A DNA stretch of 64,000 nt from Diphasiastrum complanatum (Eukaryota > Streptophyta > Lycopodiopsida > Lycopodiales > Lycopodiaceae): NCBI GenBank assembly GCA_029204225.1, contig MU832583.1, positions 1 to 64,000 of the forward strand, in the 5' to 3' direction. Each line of letters starts with the position of its first letter. Position 1 is the stretch's first letter. Under the pieces are notes generated by a model that worked only from the letters and a program-made list of their open reading frames with translations, ran no database searches and was not told where the DNA came from. Shown in pieces: positions 1 to 11,997 of this stretch. Position numbers and translations under genes: made by a program.

Positions 1-360
1 GAACCTTTAAAACCCACCAACAAATTGATCAATATTTTCGCTAAAATCGTTGCAACGCTTTGGTCGCTTTCCTACAAATTGATGAATGAAGAATTGTCTA
101 GTGAGCTAAAGTTTAAACCCTCCCTCATAGCGGCGAAATTTTCTACTAAATGGCTATCAAGCAGTCAAAGTTATCACCGTTTCTGCACTAATAATAATCA
201 CAAGAGAGGTACCGTACCTGCTGGGGATCTGGGGTGCCCGTTTTGCTGGAAAAAGGCCAGAGAAGGCTCCTGCGAGCGGATGGACGAACGTACGGAGAAG
301 CATTTACGCCTACTAACAACAGTAGCAGTGAAAGTACGCTGACAAAACGCCTGCCATAAC
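1..360. other. unassigned AT-rich DNA
   Basis: No recognisable coding motif or repeat boundary. Short open frames exist on both strands here but none resembles a protein family I know. Confidence 0.4.
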
Positions 361-374
361 CTGCCATTGCTCCA

Positions 375-392
375 ACACACACACACACACAC
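375..392. repeat. (AC)9 microsatellite
   Basis: Uninterrupted AC dinucleotide run directly upstream of the 72-bp tandem repeat. Confidence 0.9.
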
Positions 393-393
393 T

Positions 394-525
394 AAAACAA
401 CCCACCAGCAAAAGCACTCACAAGCAAATCAAGCACCGTTTGATCTGATCAGCCACACACTTACCAAAACAACCCACCAGCAAAAGCACTCACAAGCAAA
501 TCAAGCACTGTTTGATCTGATCAGG
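394..525. repeat. 72-bp tandem duplication (about 1.8 copies)
   Basis: The block starting AAAACAACCCACCAG at 394 is repeated at 466 (period 72) and the copies differ at only a few positions. It includes GTTTGATCTGATCAG near the end of each unit. An open frame crosses it only because 72 is divisible by three; no protein signal is seen. Confidence 0.85.
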
Positions 526-599
526 CACCTCGAGGATGCAGACACACAACAAAATCGCACAGATTCACTCACTCCACCAGCTCACAAGTACACACAAAC

Positions 600-1879
600 A
601 AACTAATAACCAGAAACTAGAATCACATCTCCATGCTTTATAATCAAGGAAGTACATCCAAGGCAGAACCATAAATCTACCTATTCTTTGGTATCCGAGA
701 AGTACAAACAGAAAAAGGAATTGGCATCAGCTAGAAGCAAAAGCTCCATGGTGGTGATGAGGATGAGGAAAGTATATTTAAAGGAGGAAGGGAAGGGAGT
801 ATCGATAGGGAGGTTGGGAAGCAAAAGCAAAAGGAAAGGTCATGTATGCATGGAAGGGATCCAACGATGTGCAAGAGGGATCGATCATGGAATGCTTATT
901 GGAATGAATTGAAAATATGAAATGGGTGGTGGGTTTGGATGTGGGGTCATGATGCCATGCTTCCTCTCCTCCAAGGAATCTCAATGGCACTACATATTCA
1001 GCAATGCATACTATATATTTCAAACATGTCACTTGGACTGCTAGAGATTGTCATGTTTGCCACATGTAAGCATTGTAACGATTCTTTAATGCTTCTTGGT
1101 TTCCAAGGGAAGGCTCGAACTTGAGACCAAAGAAACTTTGGATGTCAAGCTCACCAATTGAGTCAACTCCCTTGGGTGTCACGATTGTTTAATGAAATGT
1201 GGCAAAATCTAATGCTTTTCAATTATTTCCAATGGTGGAAGATTTAAGATTCTCATATGCCTTTTAAGGTTCATGGCCTTTCTCTATCATGGACACGTTT
1301 AACAAAGAGGGAGCGGGTGTCAAATCTTAATGATCTTGCAAACATCGCAAGAAATGGCACAAAAGAAAAACTTTATTGATTGAATAAAGTACATAGATTG
1401 CTCTCCTAAACATTGTAAGAGATGGTAGGCCCACATGACCAAGTATTTGTGGATCAAACTAGTTGTGCAAACGCCTCTCTTGTCGGTCCATGGATCACAT
1501 ATGCCTCGCTCTTGAAAAGTAAGCGAGCCATTAGACAATACGTCATCACCATCAAGTAGAATGCCCTTTTAATCTAGAAACATGAAATGCAAGATGCACT
1601 TTACAGGTTTCAAGCAAAGCTAACTTATCAAAAAACAATACTTATCTTTTGACAATTTTTTAAGGTCCGCAATAACGTAGAGATAACTTGTAACATTTGC
1701 CCATTAGAGTCTTGGAGTACTTAGAGGAAAACCCATTCTCCTCAAAATCCCTCGGTGTGCGATTCTAATCACTAAACATTTCGACTCAATTCATTGCATG
1801 TTTCACATTCACTTCAGGTAATTCATCATTTCACTCATTGAGCTAGAAATTCAGCTGCACTTCATAAGAAATTCTTACC
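600..1879. other. unassigned DNA, probably degraded retroelement
   Basis: No domain is recognisable. The lower part runs directly into the minus-strand integrase relic, so some of it may be the decayed 3' end (LTR or untranslated region) of that element. I cannot place a boundary. Confidence 0.3.
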
Positions 1880-2480
1880 GTAACACGACTTGCAAGCCTA
1901 AACCCTAATTCAGCCTTGATAGGACTCATGAATTTTGGTACTATCATTTTTCTTATCATGATAAGCAAACTCCAACAATGGCAAATACTTTTTCCATTGA
2001 GATTGCTTATCACCTACAAAAGCCCTTACAATATCCTCTAAGATTTGGTTAACTCTCTCAATTTGGCCATCCGTTTAAGCATGCTTCATACTGCTCATTC
2101 TTAGCTGGAGCTTTAGCATAGTCATTATTGCAGTCCAAAATTTACCTTTATAGCGAGTATCTCTATCGGACATTATGAATGACAATAACCCATGAAGTCT
2201 GAATATACGCTCAAAAAAAAAACCAGCTACATCAAATGCGTCAATTTCCTTATTCATTGGAATCAAATGAGCCATTTTTGTGAGTTTATCAACCACAACC
2301 AAGATAGAATCATGTTGTCATGGTATATGAGACAAATGTGTGACAAAGTCCATGGAAATATTTTTTCATCTTTCTCTTAGAAGAAGTAGCGGGTGTAATG
2401 AACCAAAGAACTTGACTTTCACTTCAAACAAGATTTTGTCGCATAGACATCTCAAAGGGAGATGGGAACCACGACTTAGC
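1880..2480 (-). pseudogene. Ty3/gypsy integrase fragment (chromovirus-like)
   Basis: Read on the minus strand, 2302 to 2075 gives VVVDKLTKMAHLIPM followed by an IMSDRDTRY-like segment, the classic core of gypsy integrases around the first two catalytic Asp residues. Further downstream (2070-1880) other frames give LEDIVRAFVGD and WKKYLPLLEFAY-like text, the region after the catalytic Glu. Upstream (2480-2310) frames resemble the stretch just before the core. Several frameshifts and stops are needed to join these pieces, so this is a dead relic. The style differs from elements A, B and C further right and matches chromoviruses better. No chromodomain is visible. Confidence 0.8.
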
Positions 2481-3015
2481 TTTCAAATTTCAACACTTAC
2501 CTTTCAAACCAGCTTGACATACAAGCAACCAACATGTTAGCACATCAGATCCTGGAACGGCCATCCGGAAAGTCTTAGCCAACTCGAAGCTCCATCACAG
2601 GTGCAAGGAGCCAACATGGCACCACGCCATACTGGACAACCATAGTAATTTTTCATCCAAGCAAGCCATCCAACTCAATCAACATGTTAGAGCCCAACAC
2701 AATTTACATTCAAGCAAGACACACTCATAACCACAAGCCATGACATATATGAAGGACAACTAGTTTTTGGATTGAATGGTCTTGGCATAACATCATGTTG
2801 TCCCGGACCGAACGGTCCCAATGACATACCGGTGGCATCCCCAAAACGTAACCCTCATCACGATGCCAGATTAAAAGATTCGAAGTGATCTTACAACTAT
2901 TGAACACCGAAAGCTAGAAGGTAATCAAAGTTAGTCTGAGATGAATTCCACTTTACTAATAAAATCAAGAAGGTACATTTCAAGTGTGTAACTGACCTTA
3001 GTCTCCGAGAGTAGT
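2481..3015. other. unassigned spacer upstream of K1
   Basis: No coding signal. It ends with GTAGT, the left target-site duplication of the K1 element that interrupts this DNA. Confidence 0.35.
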
Positions 3016-3495
3016 TGTTACGGCCATATTCAGCTAAGGACATGGAATAGTCCTAATATGGTAGACCGGCCCTCCAGTGTTCGAGATTATTGGTCATGCC
3101 TAGATTCATTCCACTTCAAGGCCTGTTGGTGACTAATGACCTTGAGAGGACCCAGACACTCTAATTGAGACATATGGAGTAGTGCATGTACGTGTGACTA
3201 ATATAGGCAGGAGGTATGCATGAAGAGTTGTGATCTATTTATAATTTACCTACATGCGGATTGCATGGGCTCATGCACAGGATTCTACTCTCTATATATT
3301 GAGGTAGAGATTATCATGTCGACGACTTTGGTCTAGGTCAATTGAGCTCTTCTCCTCTTGCTATCACATGGCTTGGGGGCTACATCCAGGAGGATTCTCC
3401 AGGAGGGATCTAGGATTGGTTGGGTGGTTTTGCTCCATAGTCTCTCTTGTGTTTTCCTATCCTCATCTTAGGGGTTTCCCCTAGTGGTCTTTACA
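3016..3495 (+). repeat. K1 5' LTR
   Basis: 480 bp, TG...CA ends. CTATATATTGAGG near 3292 is a possible TATA region. Matches the 3' LTR along its whole length; a third copy is at 49413-49889 (minus) and a divergent fragment at 60463. Confidence 0.9.
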
Positions 3496-3508
3496 TTGGT
3501 ATCAGAGC
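3496..3508 (+). other. primer binding site, initiator Met tRNA
   Basis: TTGGTATCAGAGC directly abuts the 5' LTR. TGGTATCAGAGC is complementary to the 3' end of plant initiator Met tRNA and would prime minus-strand synthesis. Confidence 0.9.
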
Positions 3509-6500
3509 CCGGCTAAGATGCAGACTTGGATGGGAATGGAGACGAGATCGATTTGGAAGTAAGGAGTACTTGGAATTACATCCCGGTTGGAGTGCTATTT
3601 TCTCAAGGGAATTTGATTCACTAATTCTGATTTGAAGCATGCTTTTCAGAATTGGTAGAGTGCACTTCTACATGGTTGATTTTGGTAAAGATGTTGTGGA
3701 TTAGTGTAAATTCATTATTAGTTCCCTGTTTCTTGAGGAATCTTCCAATTGATGTTGAATGATATGCTTTGGTGGATCTTGTTGCTTGTTTTATAGCAAT
3801 TTTCTACTTGGCTAAATGGCTAAATGACTCGCATGAATTCTATATGTCCTGAATATTATTATTAACTTTTATTCATTGACAAATTGATTGTGAATCAATT
3901 TATCCTGAAAAATGAATTGAAAGTAAAAGAATTACTGGATTTTGGTAATTGCATGTGAGGATTTGGAACTTTTCAGGATCCTTCGGTTGACATGCATATT
4001 AGAGGACATAAATTGGATTTGCAGTTATCCAATTCTGATCATTTTTAGCAGAGTACAAGGGCAATTGGTTGTCGATGTACATGTTTGGATTTCAACAGCT
4101 CCATGTAGAAACAATTCTGTTGTTGCTAAGATGTTAGTAAATCATGATTGTTTGGAGCAGTTTAAAGAACATGCAGATTGACACCCCAGTGAAACCTTTC
4201 CTGACTCGCTGCCTCTATGACAAATTGAGTAATATAAATCTGATGAAGCTCTTTTTCCAGTCCTCTACACATTGAGGTTGTCCTCATCTGTGAGTGATAG
4301 AAATCTGGAATCCGGATATGTAGCAACAGTGTTGTATTTTCCTGCCTTTCTGATAAACCTAATGGGTTGAGGGCCATGGAATGACAACAAACATGGGCTG
4401 GTTTGTGCCTTGCTGGATTATTCTGGATGTGTTTCGGTCTCTAGAGTTTTGTTATGGGACGATGTGAGACTTGATCAATTGTTGTGGACCTAAGAGAGCA
4501 GTTCTGTGAGCGCTGTCAGTATCCCTTGCTGATTTTCGCTTGAACCCCCTTCAAGGTTTCTCGGATAGGGCGCAATTGGATCAATCGTGTTGTGGACGCG
4601 GTGACAGCCACTTTAGACCATTGCCAATTATGTTTTTTTCCTTGCAACGATGGGGGGATGCTGGTGAGGAGGGCTTGGAGGTATGGTGGGTAGCTCGATG
4701 TGCGAGTTTGCAATGAGGGCTGGCTCGATGTGGGAGCTTGAGCTATAGCTATTGCAAATCGGCTATAGCGGCCTTCAGGGATTTTAAACTCTTTTTAGGG
4801 TTTGGAAGGGGGGGGGGCCGGGCGCTTTATTGGCTTAGCATGAGATTTTTTTTTTTTTCTTGCTTTTTCTCTGGTTGCGTGGTAAACCATGTTGCATGTC
4901 TCAGTTAGTTCAGTGAGTTGTGCATGACAATAGCCTTATGGTTGCATGGATTCCATTGTTTTTGCAAAGGGGTTTGGTGCATTTGGGGGAATGCATGGCT
5001 ATTCGTAACAATTTTATGGTTACGCAACCTGGATCTTTGGATGTCTTTGCAAAAATCCAAGCAATGGTCGATTCGGGAAGGGGATTTTTGTGAATCTACC
5101 TAAATCGACAATTGGGAATGGAATTACTATTACTCCAAACTTTTTTGGGGGTTTGTTGAAAAAAATAAAATAAAAAATTTTATTTTCCTAACGTTATGTC
5201 TATGTGATTGAATCCATGGATTTAGGATTGGCAATAAAATATTGTTTTTCATGGTAATTTTCTCCAGGCAAGTACCCAGTTAGTGGAATTTTGGGTTCCT
5301 GGTACTGTGCTTTTTATCGGTTTAACTCTGGAGTAGAAATATTCACAGTTAATTGAGTTAAATGATATTTTCGATTCTTCCTTTTGGACTCGGTGGTGCA
5401 CCGATAGGCTTATCTCAAATAATTTTGATCTTTAAGATTAGACAAACAAAAGCTTTTCAGATACTTGTTAAAGTGAATAAATGGAATAAGGTCGTAATTT
5501 TTGAGAGGTAGCTCTATATTCGATTAAAAAATAGGTGTATCGAATATCGTAAAGAGTACCCGGATCCAAATTTTATGGATTTTTTATTAGTTCAGGCAAC
5601 TTTAACAAAGTAATACTTAAGCTAGTGAGGTAAAAAAGGACGCAGCCTAGCATTTACTTGTGTCAAAGGAGTTTTCTGGGGCCTTCGCTAATGAAATTTT
5701 TTGGGTGACCGTAAAATCTAAGGGAGGAAGAAAATGTGACACATAAGTGGGTAATGTGTTTGTGATATGTAATTTGGATTGGAAAATAATCCCTGTAAGA
5801 AAATTGCATAGCACCAGTTTATCATCAAGTTGAATATCTATAGGACCATGAGCTGACTCTATTTGTTATTGGAAATTGTAACATTGGAATGAGAATGATA
5901 CTTGGTTCACATTTGTACTGTAAAGAGCCTTATTCCTAAGAGTTGGAACTCTCAGATGTTAGAAATTCGGTGAATGTTAGAAACCGGATGGGTTGTTTAT
6001 GTGACGATAAAGCCATGTGCAGATTCTTGTTAAATCACAATTTTGTTATTGGATTATTGGGATCCATTAGGAACAAATATGGGAGTACTCCAGTACTTGG
6101 TGGAATACATATGTGCATATCTGGTATTGGAAATCTAGATAGAGTTTTTAGATCTCTGGATTATCGGATAATTTGCTTACCTTACAGATTGTAGTCTATA
6201 AGTGCTTGTGTGCAAATTTCAGTCTATATCTCCAGATGTATAGGCGACAGATAAATCTAATAAGATATGGATAGTTGCTGATTTCTTGCATATGATGCTA
6301 GAAATGGGGCTCTTAACTCATTCGAGTAACTGCAGTACTATGGTTTGAGTTACTTGATGGATCTCCTAGAGATTTTAGATGACTAAATTGTGATATTTTA
6401 GAATATTTGGATGTTCAAAAAATATTTGTACCAGCTTTTGGATTTGATTTTTGATATAAGGTAAATCACCCAGTGTTTCATGTAATTGGGATACATGAAT

Positions 6501-6728
6501 TTATTTTAGAGTAGATCAACCCATTTGGAAGATTTATAGCTTAGTGTATTGTTGGGATTGTGAGTTAGTAGTTCTTGAGAGGAGGCAAGCAATTTAAAAA
6601 TTGTTGCATCTCTGAGTACTTATTCAAATGGAAAGATCAGACTAAGAATAATGATTCGTGTGTAAGACTTGAAAGCTTAAGGGATAATTTCATATTTCTT
6701 TTTCCTGTTCTGAGGATAGAACTTGTTT

Positions 6729-6741
6729 AAGGGAGGAAAAA
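6729..6741 (+). other. K1 polypurine tract
   Basis: AAGGGAGGAAAAA lies immediately before the 3' LTR, the expected place for the plus-strand primer. K3 has the equivalent AAGAGAGGAAGAA on the minus strand. Confidence 0.85.
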
Positions 6742-7221
6742 TGTTACGGCCATATTCAGCTAAGGACATGGAATAGTCCTAATATGGTAGACCGGCCCTC
6801 CAGTGTTCGAGATTATTGGTCACGCCTAGATTTTATTCCACTTCAAGGCCTGTTGGTGACTAATGACCTTGAGAGGACCCAGACACTCTAATTGAGACAT
6901 ATGGAGTAGTGCATGTACGTGTGACTGATATAGGCAGGAGGTATGCATGAAGAGCTATGATCTATTTATAGTTGACCTGCATGGGGATTGCATGGGCTCA
7001 TGCACAGGATCCTACTCTCTATATATTGAGGTAGAGATTATCACGTTGAGACTTTGGTCTAGGTCAGTTGAGCTCTTCTCCTCTTGCTATCACATAGCTT
7101 AGGGGCTAGATCTAGGAGGATTCTCCAGGAGGGATCTAGGATTGGTTGGGTGGTTTTGCTCTATAGTCTCTCTTGTGTTTTTCTATCCTCATCTTAGGGG
7201 TTTTCCCTAGTGGTCTTTACA
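6742..7221 (+). repeat. K1 3' LTR
   Basis: 480 bp, begins TGTTACGGCC and ends TCTTTACA. It is followed by GTAGC, nearly matching the GTAGT that precedes the 5' LTR. Confidence 0.9.
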
Positions 7222-7542
7222 GTAGCAGTGAAAATTTGTGTCAAATAGGATCATAGGTCGGCATACATAGATAGACTTTCAAAAAGCACTCTCCAAGCTC
7301 CACATAGCAAACTGTGTATTCAAAAACTTGAAACACTATACATACATAACTTTATTGTGGCAACCCATACATGACTCGGGTTGTTGCTGAAAAGGCTCAT
7401 CGATTGTCGGGTCACAAGTGCACCCAGTCCTAGTCGGTTGATTGGACCCACAGTACATAGACCTAGTGAGTCTACTTTTATTTTCACTCTCTCTCTAAGA
7501 GTAAACTCTATTTTTCACTCACATTTATACATAGCATCAAAG
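7222..7542. other. unassigned, probably copia 3' untranslated/LTR remnant
   Basis: Lies immediately past the C-terminal end of the minus-strand copia RNase H relic, where a PPT and 3' LTR would be expected. A clear LTR boundary is not visible. Confidence 0.3.
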
Positions 7543-8190
7543 TTAACAAACTTTAACTACATAAAGCTTTGATCTAAACTTATCAAACTTTTCTCTAATG
7601 AGTGGCTTAGTGAAAATATCAGCTAGTTGCTCATCTGTACTACAATGAACAACATTTATTTCTCTAGTTACTAACCTCTCATTTATGAAGTGATAGTGAA
7701 TGTCGATGTGCGAACACCATATTCTTTGCCAACTAAATGCCACTCTGACTGTTGCTATATATAATTGTGAGATTTTCTTACTTCACATCAATCTCACCCC
7801 AAGCTTGGTCTCAACCATATAGCTTCTTGTGCTGCACTACACATTGCCTTATACTCTACTTCTATTGTGGATAGAGCAACTGTACTTTTTTTTTTACTAG
7901 ACCAGTAAATGCAACTACCACAAAATTGGATTACATACCTTGTGGTTGATCTACGATCATCATAGTCACCTCCCTGATCCACATCCACAAAACCACGAAT
8001 CTCAGGTAGACCCTCTTGCTTCATGTACGCTAATCCATAGTTAGAAGTGCCTTTGAAATATCACAAAATGTGCTTGGCTGACTTCTAATGCATTTCAGTA
8101 GGTGCTACCATGAACTGACTCACAATATCAACAACATAGCATATATCTCATCTAGTCTTGGTAAGGTAAATTCTACAAGTAGTAGCTGTG
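7543..8190 (-). pseudogene. Ty1/copia RT tail and RNase H fragment
   Basis: Minus-strand frames give, in order: SQFMVAPTE-like text (end of RT/connection, near 8110), GFVDVDQGGDYDDRRST and IYWSSKKKSTVALST (RNase H start, 8000-7860), then HIDIHYHFINERLV and STDEQLADIFTKPL (RNase H end, 7700-7590). These are hallmark copia RNase H blocks. The usual ADWAGD appears as VDQGGD, and at least one frameshift separates the blocks near 7790. The fragment stops near 8190, where an oppositely oriented copia piece begins. Confidence 0.88.
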
Positions 8191-8835
8191 ATGTTATCTT
8201 TGATGAATCCAAGATGTACAAGGATAAGGATGTTGGGAAGATTGACACATCAAGTAGTAACAACGTTGCTATTAGAATTCGTCTCGACGATGGACTTTTT
8301 ATAGACATTCATGATGATGAACAAGGTGATGCACCTTGTGATACTACCTCACAACCTCGTATGACAGGATGGAGGAGCGACAAGCCATTTGGCTCCAAGA
8401 GGATTGAAGTTGCAAATGGCAAATGCAAGGAAAAGGATGTACCTTGAGACACATTCTCACCAGGAAGCAGATCACATGAGGCTCCCTAAATGGTTTGAGA
8501 GATTGATGGAGAGTCGTGACATGGATAGCTTTCCTAAATCATCCATCCATTGAGAGCTACAACTAGAGAGAAGACACAACATGATAAATACGAAGCAAGC
8601 TACGCTCTCTTATCAAACATCATTGAAAGCAAAGAGCCATGAAAGAAGAGATTGACCAAACATGACACATGGAAGCCACCAGCTGGTAAGAAACCCATTT
8701 TTTATAAATGGGTATACAAGACAAAATACCATGTAGATGGGAGGCAAAGCATAATGTGAGATTGATGATCAAAGGCTACGCATAAAGTAAGGACATCAAC
8801 TATGCAGAGACCTTTGCGCCAGTGTGTATGTGGAA
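8186..8835 (+). pseudogene. Ty1/copia integrase end to RT start
   Basis: The plus strand gives CDVIFDES near 8190 (the SRDVIFDE motif that ends copia integrases), then after several shifts KWVYKTKYHVDG (8705-8735), MIKGYA and INYAETFAPV (8760-8820), the conserved start of copia RT. The palm motifs are missing because the sequence is cut just after this point, shortly before the copia LTR at 8865. Stops and shifts show it is not functional. It runs opposite to the adjacent RNase H relic, so the two are not one element in its original order. Confidence 0.8.
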
Positions 8836-8864
8836 TATTTTATGATTATTTATTGCCTGAGCTT

Positions 8865-9635
8865 TGTTGAATTTCACACATGTGGCATAGCCCAAAAGTG
8901 TGTTTATGATCTCCTAAGATTTGGTGATTGCACAAAGATCAAGCATAGATTGAATTCCAAGATCTATCTCACAAATCTAAGGCAAGAGCATAATGAAACA
9001 TGCATATATCGCTCTCCAAAGTATATTCACACATGTGGGAGACATGTAATCAAAAACTAAGTACAAAATAGCCTTGCTCTCGGGTAGAGAGAGAATCCAA
9101 CAACAAAAACTCGAGTAGAGAGAGAAAGCCAAAATAGCTCAAAATGTAGAGAATATCATTAACTCCAAACTCGAGGTAGAGGGGAGTGAAACATGATTGG
9201 ACCCCTTCTTTTCCTCCTCCTAATTTGATTGGTTGAGTGACTTATGAGCCCTCAAACTTGATTGGACCAATTTGATGGATTTCTAGCTTTTTGATTGGAC
9301 ACTAGCTCTCATGCCAACACATAGGGAAGTGTCACACATCCAACCTCATCTTGACAAATGTAATACGCCTAACCTAGCTCGAGCCACATCATGTCCTACT
9401 TTTGGCCTAATCATGACTTCACATGTGTACTTGCCATTTTGCCTCTAAAGTCAATATTGGCCCTATCTCCTACTAACATGTAAATAGATGTCTACAAAAT
9501 TGCATGTACCCTAACTCAACATTGATCTAACATGACTATGACTATTTTCCACATGTGGGAACATGCTCCACACATGTGAGATTTCCATACAAGAAATTGT
9601 AAAATATCCAAACTAGATTTTACCAATTTTTCACA
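8865..9635 (-). repeat. copia LTR (771 bp), minus orientation
   Basis: On the minus strand it starts TGTGAAAAATTGG at 9635 and ends GAAATTCAACA at 8865. Orientation is fixed by two facts: a purine tract GAGGAGGA precedes its 5' end, and at 39471-39483 the same terminal sequence abuts a Met-tRNA primer site. A second, 3'-truncated copy sits at 37212-37885 on the opposite strand. It is probably the 3' LTR of the minus-strand copia interior at 9636-11205. Confidence 0.8.
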
Positions 9636-9648
9636 TCCTCCTCAAAAA
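9636..9648 (-). other. copia polypurine tract
   Basis: Minus strand TTTTTGAGGAGGA immediately before the LTR start at 9635, the expected plus-strand primer. Confidence 0.7.
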
Positions 9649-9664
9649 CTAGCTTGATGAGATA

Positions 9665-10545
9665 CTAGATCAAACGGGAAACTTGTGAAACTTTTTGAGT
9701 GGATCCTTTGGTGTAAGTGTGATGTGAAGACAAGCCAAGGGATCCTTCATAGCAGCAAATTCCCCAAATACAAGATAGGATTTCTTTGCTAGAAATCGAT
9801 TGCCAACTCCTTTGATGAGCATTCCACCAATGTGCCACCATTTCCTTTTGTTCCCTCCATGCTTGAAGTTTATCTTGGGCTTGTAGGCTCCACTTCATTG
9901 AATATAGCTGCAACCAAAGGAGAGAAATTTGAGGGCTCCATGCCTCATGATGATCATAAAGATCAAGATCACAAGATAGACAAAAGTGTTGATTACCAAG
10001 ATTATGCATACTAGCTTGCCTAGTAACTTTTTGCATGATAGATCTAATCTTGAATTCAAAAACTATATTGATCTTATTGGGGCTAAATACTTGCTCAAGG
10101 ATGTAAGTGTCCTTTTTGGATGGTTCACTTAATCTTATGAGAAGTTTACAATTTGCTTCACATAATGAAAAAACAAGATTTTTCATACTATGAGAGATTA
10201 GCTCATACTTGCTCTTACAAAATCCAAGACCACTCATTTGATGACACAACCAATTGCTTTCTAAATGTTTCAAAAACATATCTAAGCTATTATATCCATA
10301 CAAGAGGCATCATACAAGAATTGCCTCACTAGAACTTTGAGATATAGAAATCTCAATAAAGCAATAGCAAAAGTGAATATGTTGAAGTAGATACCACCTA
10401 AAAATTGCCCCTCTTTGTCATGAAAAGTGAGCCACATAGACTCGGCCTTGCCTCTTGAAGATCCCCTTGACATCTCCTCAAGCCTTGGCAAATCTCCATC
10501 ATGCACTTGGATTTTTGGTAGATTTGAGAATTCTACCATCATCCT
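9665..10545 (-). other. copia interior, 3' part, not recognised
   Basis: The longest frame is 10303 to 9665 (about 212 codons, minus), but its text matches no Gag, Pol or envelope motif I know. It lies between the PPT at 9636 and the pre-integrase fragment at 10600-11205, where copia integrase, RT and RNase H should be. None of those is detectable. It is either a replaced or highly decayed pol region, or unrelated inserted DNA. Confidence 0.35.
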
Positions 10546-10599
10546 CTTGATTGAGATTAGATCCTCCTTACTCCTTACATGAAAAGGAATATTTACAAA

Positions 10600-11205
10600 G
10601 CATATGGATCTAAAAATCCCAAAGTATCAACTATTGCAATCAAGCACCATTGATAAGAGATACCTCCAAATGAAGTCTTCAATGAAAAAGTCACATAAAA
10701 GAGCACCATCTTTGCTTCTTCTTGATGAAACAAGATCATCCACATGAACAAGACAAGAAAATTGAGATACTCCAATTGCCTTCTTCTCCTTGAGATGATC
10801 CAAGCTCCTCTTGACCACACTTCCACAAGGATTAGATTCCAACTTGAAAAGATTCCCACATCTTGTTCCTCTTGCTACCACATCACCATCCCTCTTAACC
10901 AAGCAAGCATCTTTTTCAAAATAGACTTGGAAGCCATCATCTAGCATTTTTCCAACACTAATGAGATTCATAGTGAGATTAGGCACAACAAGTACATTTT
11001 CACGAATCATAGTGGATTTAACACCAATTGGTACACTACCAATTTCTTCTATCTTGCATTCACCATCAATAGGAATGAAAATAAACTTTCTAGAACTATT
11101 GTAAGGTGCAAGATGAGTGAAAGACTTTCTTGAACTAGTCATATGAAAACTAGATCTCAAAACTAGCAGAAGAATACATAGACACCATGAGAGATGCTTC
11201 GTCAT
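10600..11205 (-). pseudogene. Ty1/copia protease end and pre-integrase region
   Basis: On the minus strand from about 11160: FHMTSSRKSFTHL, the segment right after the copia protease active site, then a run containing VPIGVKSTMIRENVLVVP, MNLISVGKMLDDGF and GTRCGNLFKLES, typical of the copia pol stretch leading to the GAG-pre-integrase zinc finger. The catalytic DSGA lies upstream of the preserved part. The fragment is open for about 190 codons and then loses similarity. The upstream side is cut at about 11205-11222, where gypsy copy A begins. Confidence 0.82.
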
Positions 11206-11295
11206 AAGTTCCTTCTATCTCACCATAATTTTAGCTGTCGCTTCAGCAGAGAAGTGACCGCCGCCAATGCCCTCATGAGCTTGAGATATGATAGG

Positions 11296-11972
11296 TCATA
11301 TCTCAGATTCATAAGCACATCGTCGGATAATACTGTCAACGCCCCTTTTGTAAAGTTGTCCTACTATTAGCTGAAAGGGCGCTACTTTAAGTAAAAATTT
11401 CTTTTTTGCAAACGTATTCAGGCCTTCTTTGAGTCTGCCTGTTGTTAGGAATTCAGTGATCTCCTCAGCCCATAAGGGTGTAGCATCAATCTGAAAAAAA
11501 ACATGCATAAGGAAGATCATCGTTGACTAGTGCAGTTGCTTTTTCAGCATTAGGGAGTCGGGAAAGGTGATCTGCCATGAAATGTTGGGTTTCTTTCCGA
11601 ACTACTACGCGAAAATTAAATTCCTCTAATATCAACAGCCATCAAGCTATACGGCCCGTTTTATAGGATTTATTAACAATATATAATAGGGCTTGATGGG
11701 GTGTAGAAGGCAAAGGTCTGGCCTAATAAATAATGTTGTAGTTGTTGAACAGCATAGACCATTGCCAATGCTTTGTGTTCGGTTGTTGTATAGTTTACTT
11801 CAGTAGGCACCAATTGCCTGCTCAACAAACGGATTGGAAAATCTTTGCCATACTCGTCTGGTTGTGCAAGAAGACCTCCAATGGCATACTTACCGACGTC
11901 AGTATGCACATGGAACTCTTTTGTGTAGTCTGGCGAACGGAGTATGGGTGCTGTGGTAAGTGCTGTTTTCAA
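11296..11972 (-). pseudogene. gypsy A RNase H and integrase zinc-finger start
   Basis: 11972-11673 reads TAPILRSPDYTKEFHVHTDV, then a YTTTEHKALAMVYAVQQL run, the D and E catalytic blocks of gypsy RNase H. 11520-11296 reads ATPLWAEEITEFL and ends RRCAYESEI, the approach to the integrase HHCC finger. The sequence breaks off at 11222 within the finger (GGGHFSAEA-equivalent). Everything downstream of pol is missing. Confidence 0.82.
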
Positions 11973-11997
11973 CTCCTCAAAGGCTTTAATGTGTTCT

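Larger units (their letters stand above)
3016..7221 (+). mobile_element. K1: complete non-coding LTR retrotransposon (4.2 kb)
   Basis: Two 480-bp direct repeats (3016-3495 and 6742-7221) start TGTTACGG and end CTTTACA. The first is followed at once by an initiator-Met-tRNA primer site and the second is preceded by a purine tract. Flanking 5-mers are GTAGT and GTAGC, a TSD with one mismatch. The 3.2-kb interior has no frame longer than about 85 codons and no Gag or Pol motif. Comparison with K3 (49413-54655, minus) shows K1 lacks about 2.9 kb that in K3 holds a decayed gypsy RT. K1 therefore looks like an internally deleted, non-autonomous derivative rather than an element that never coded. 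The LTRs differ at roughly 20 positions plus a few small indels, so insertion is not recent. Confidence 0.88.

Noticed and set aside
3496-6741. K1 as a classic LARD that never coded
   Set aside because: K3, a longer relative, contains a gypsy RT remnant, so deletion from a coding parent explains K1 better.
9832-10014. Plus-strand 60-codon ORF beginning PPFPFVPSM
   Set aside because: No family resemblance; it overlaps the copia interior on the other strand and is within chance length for this composition.
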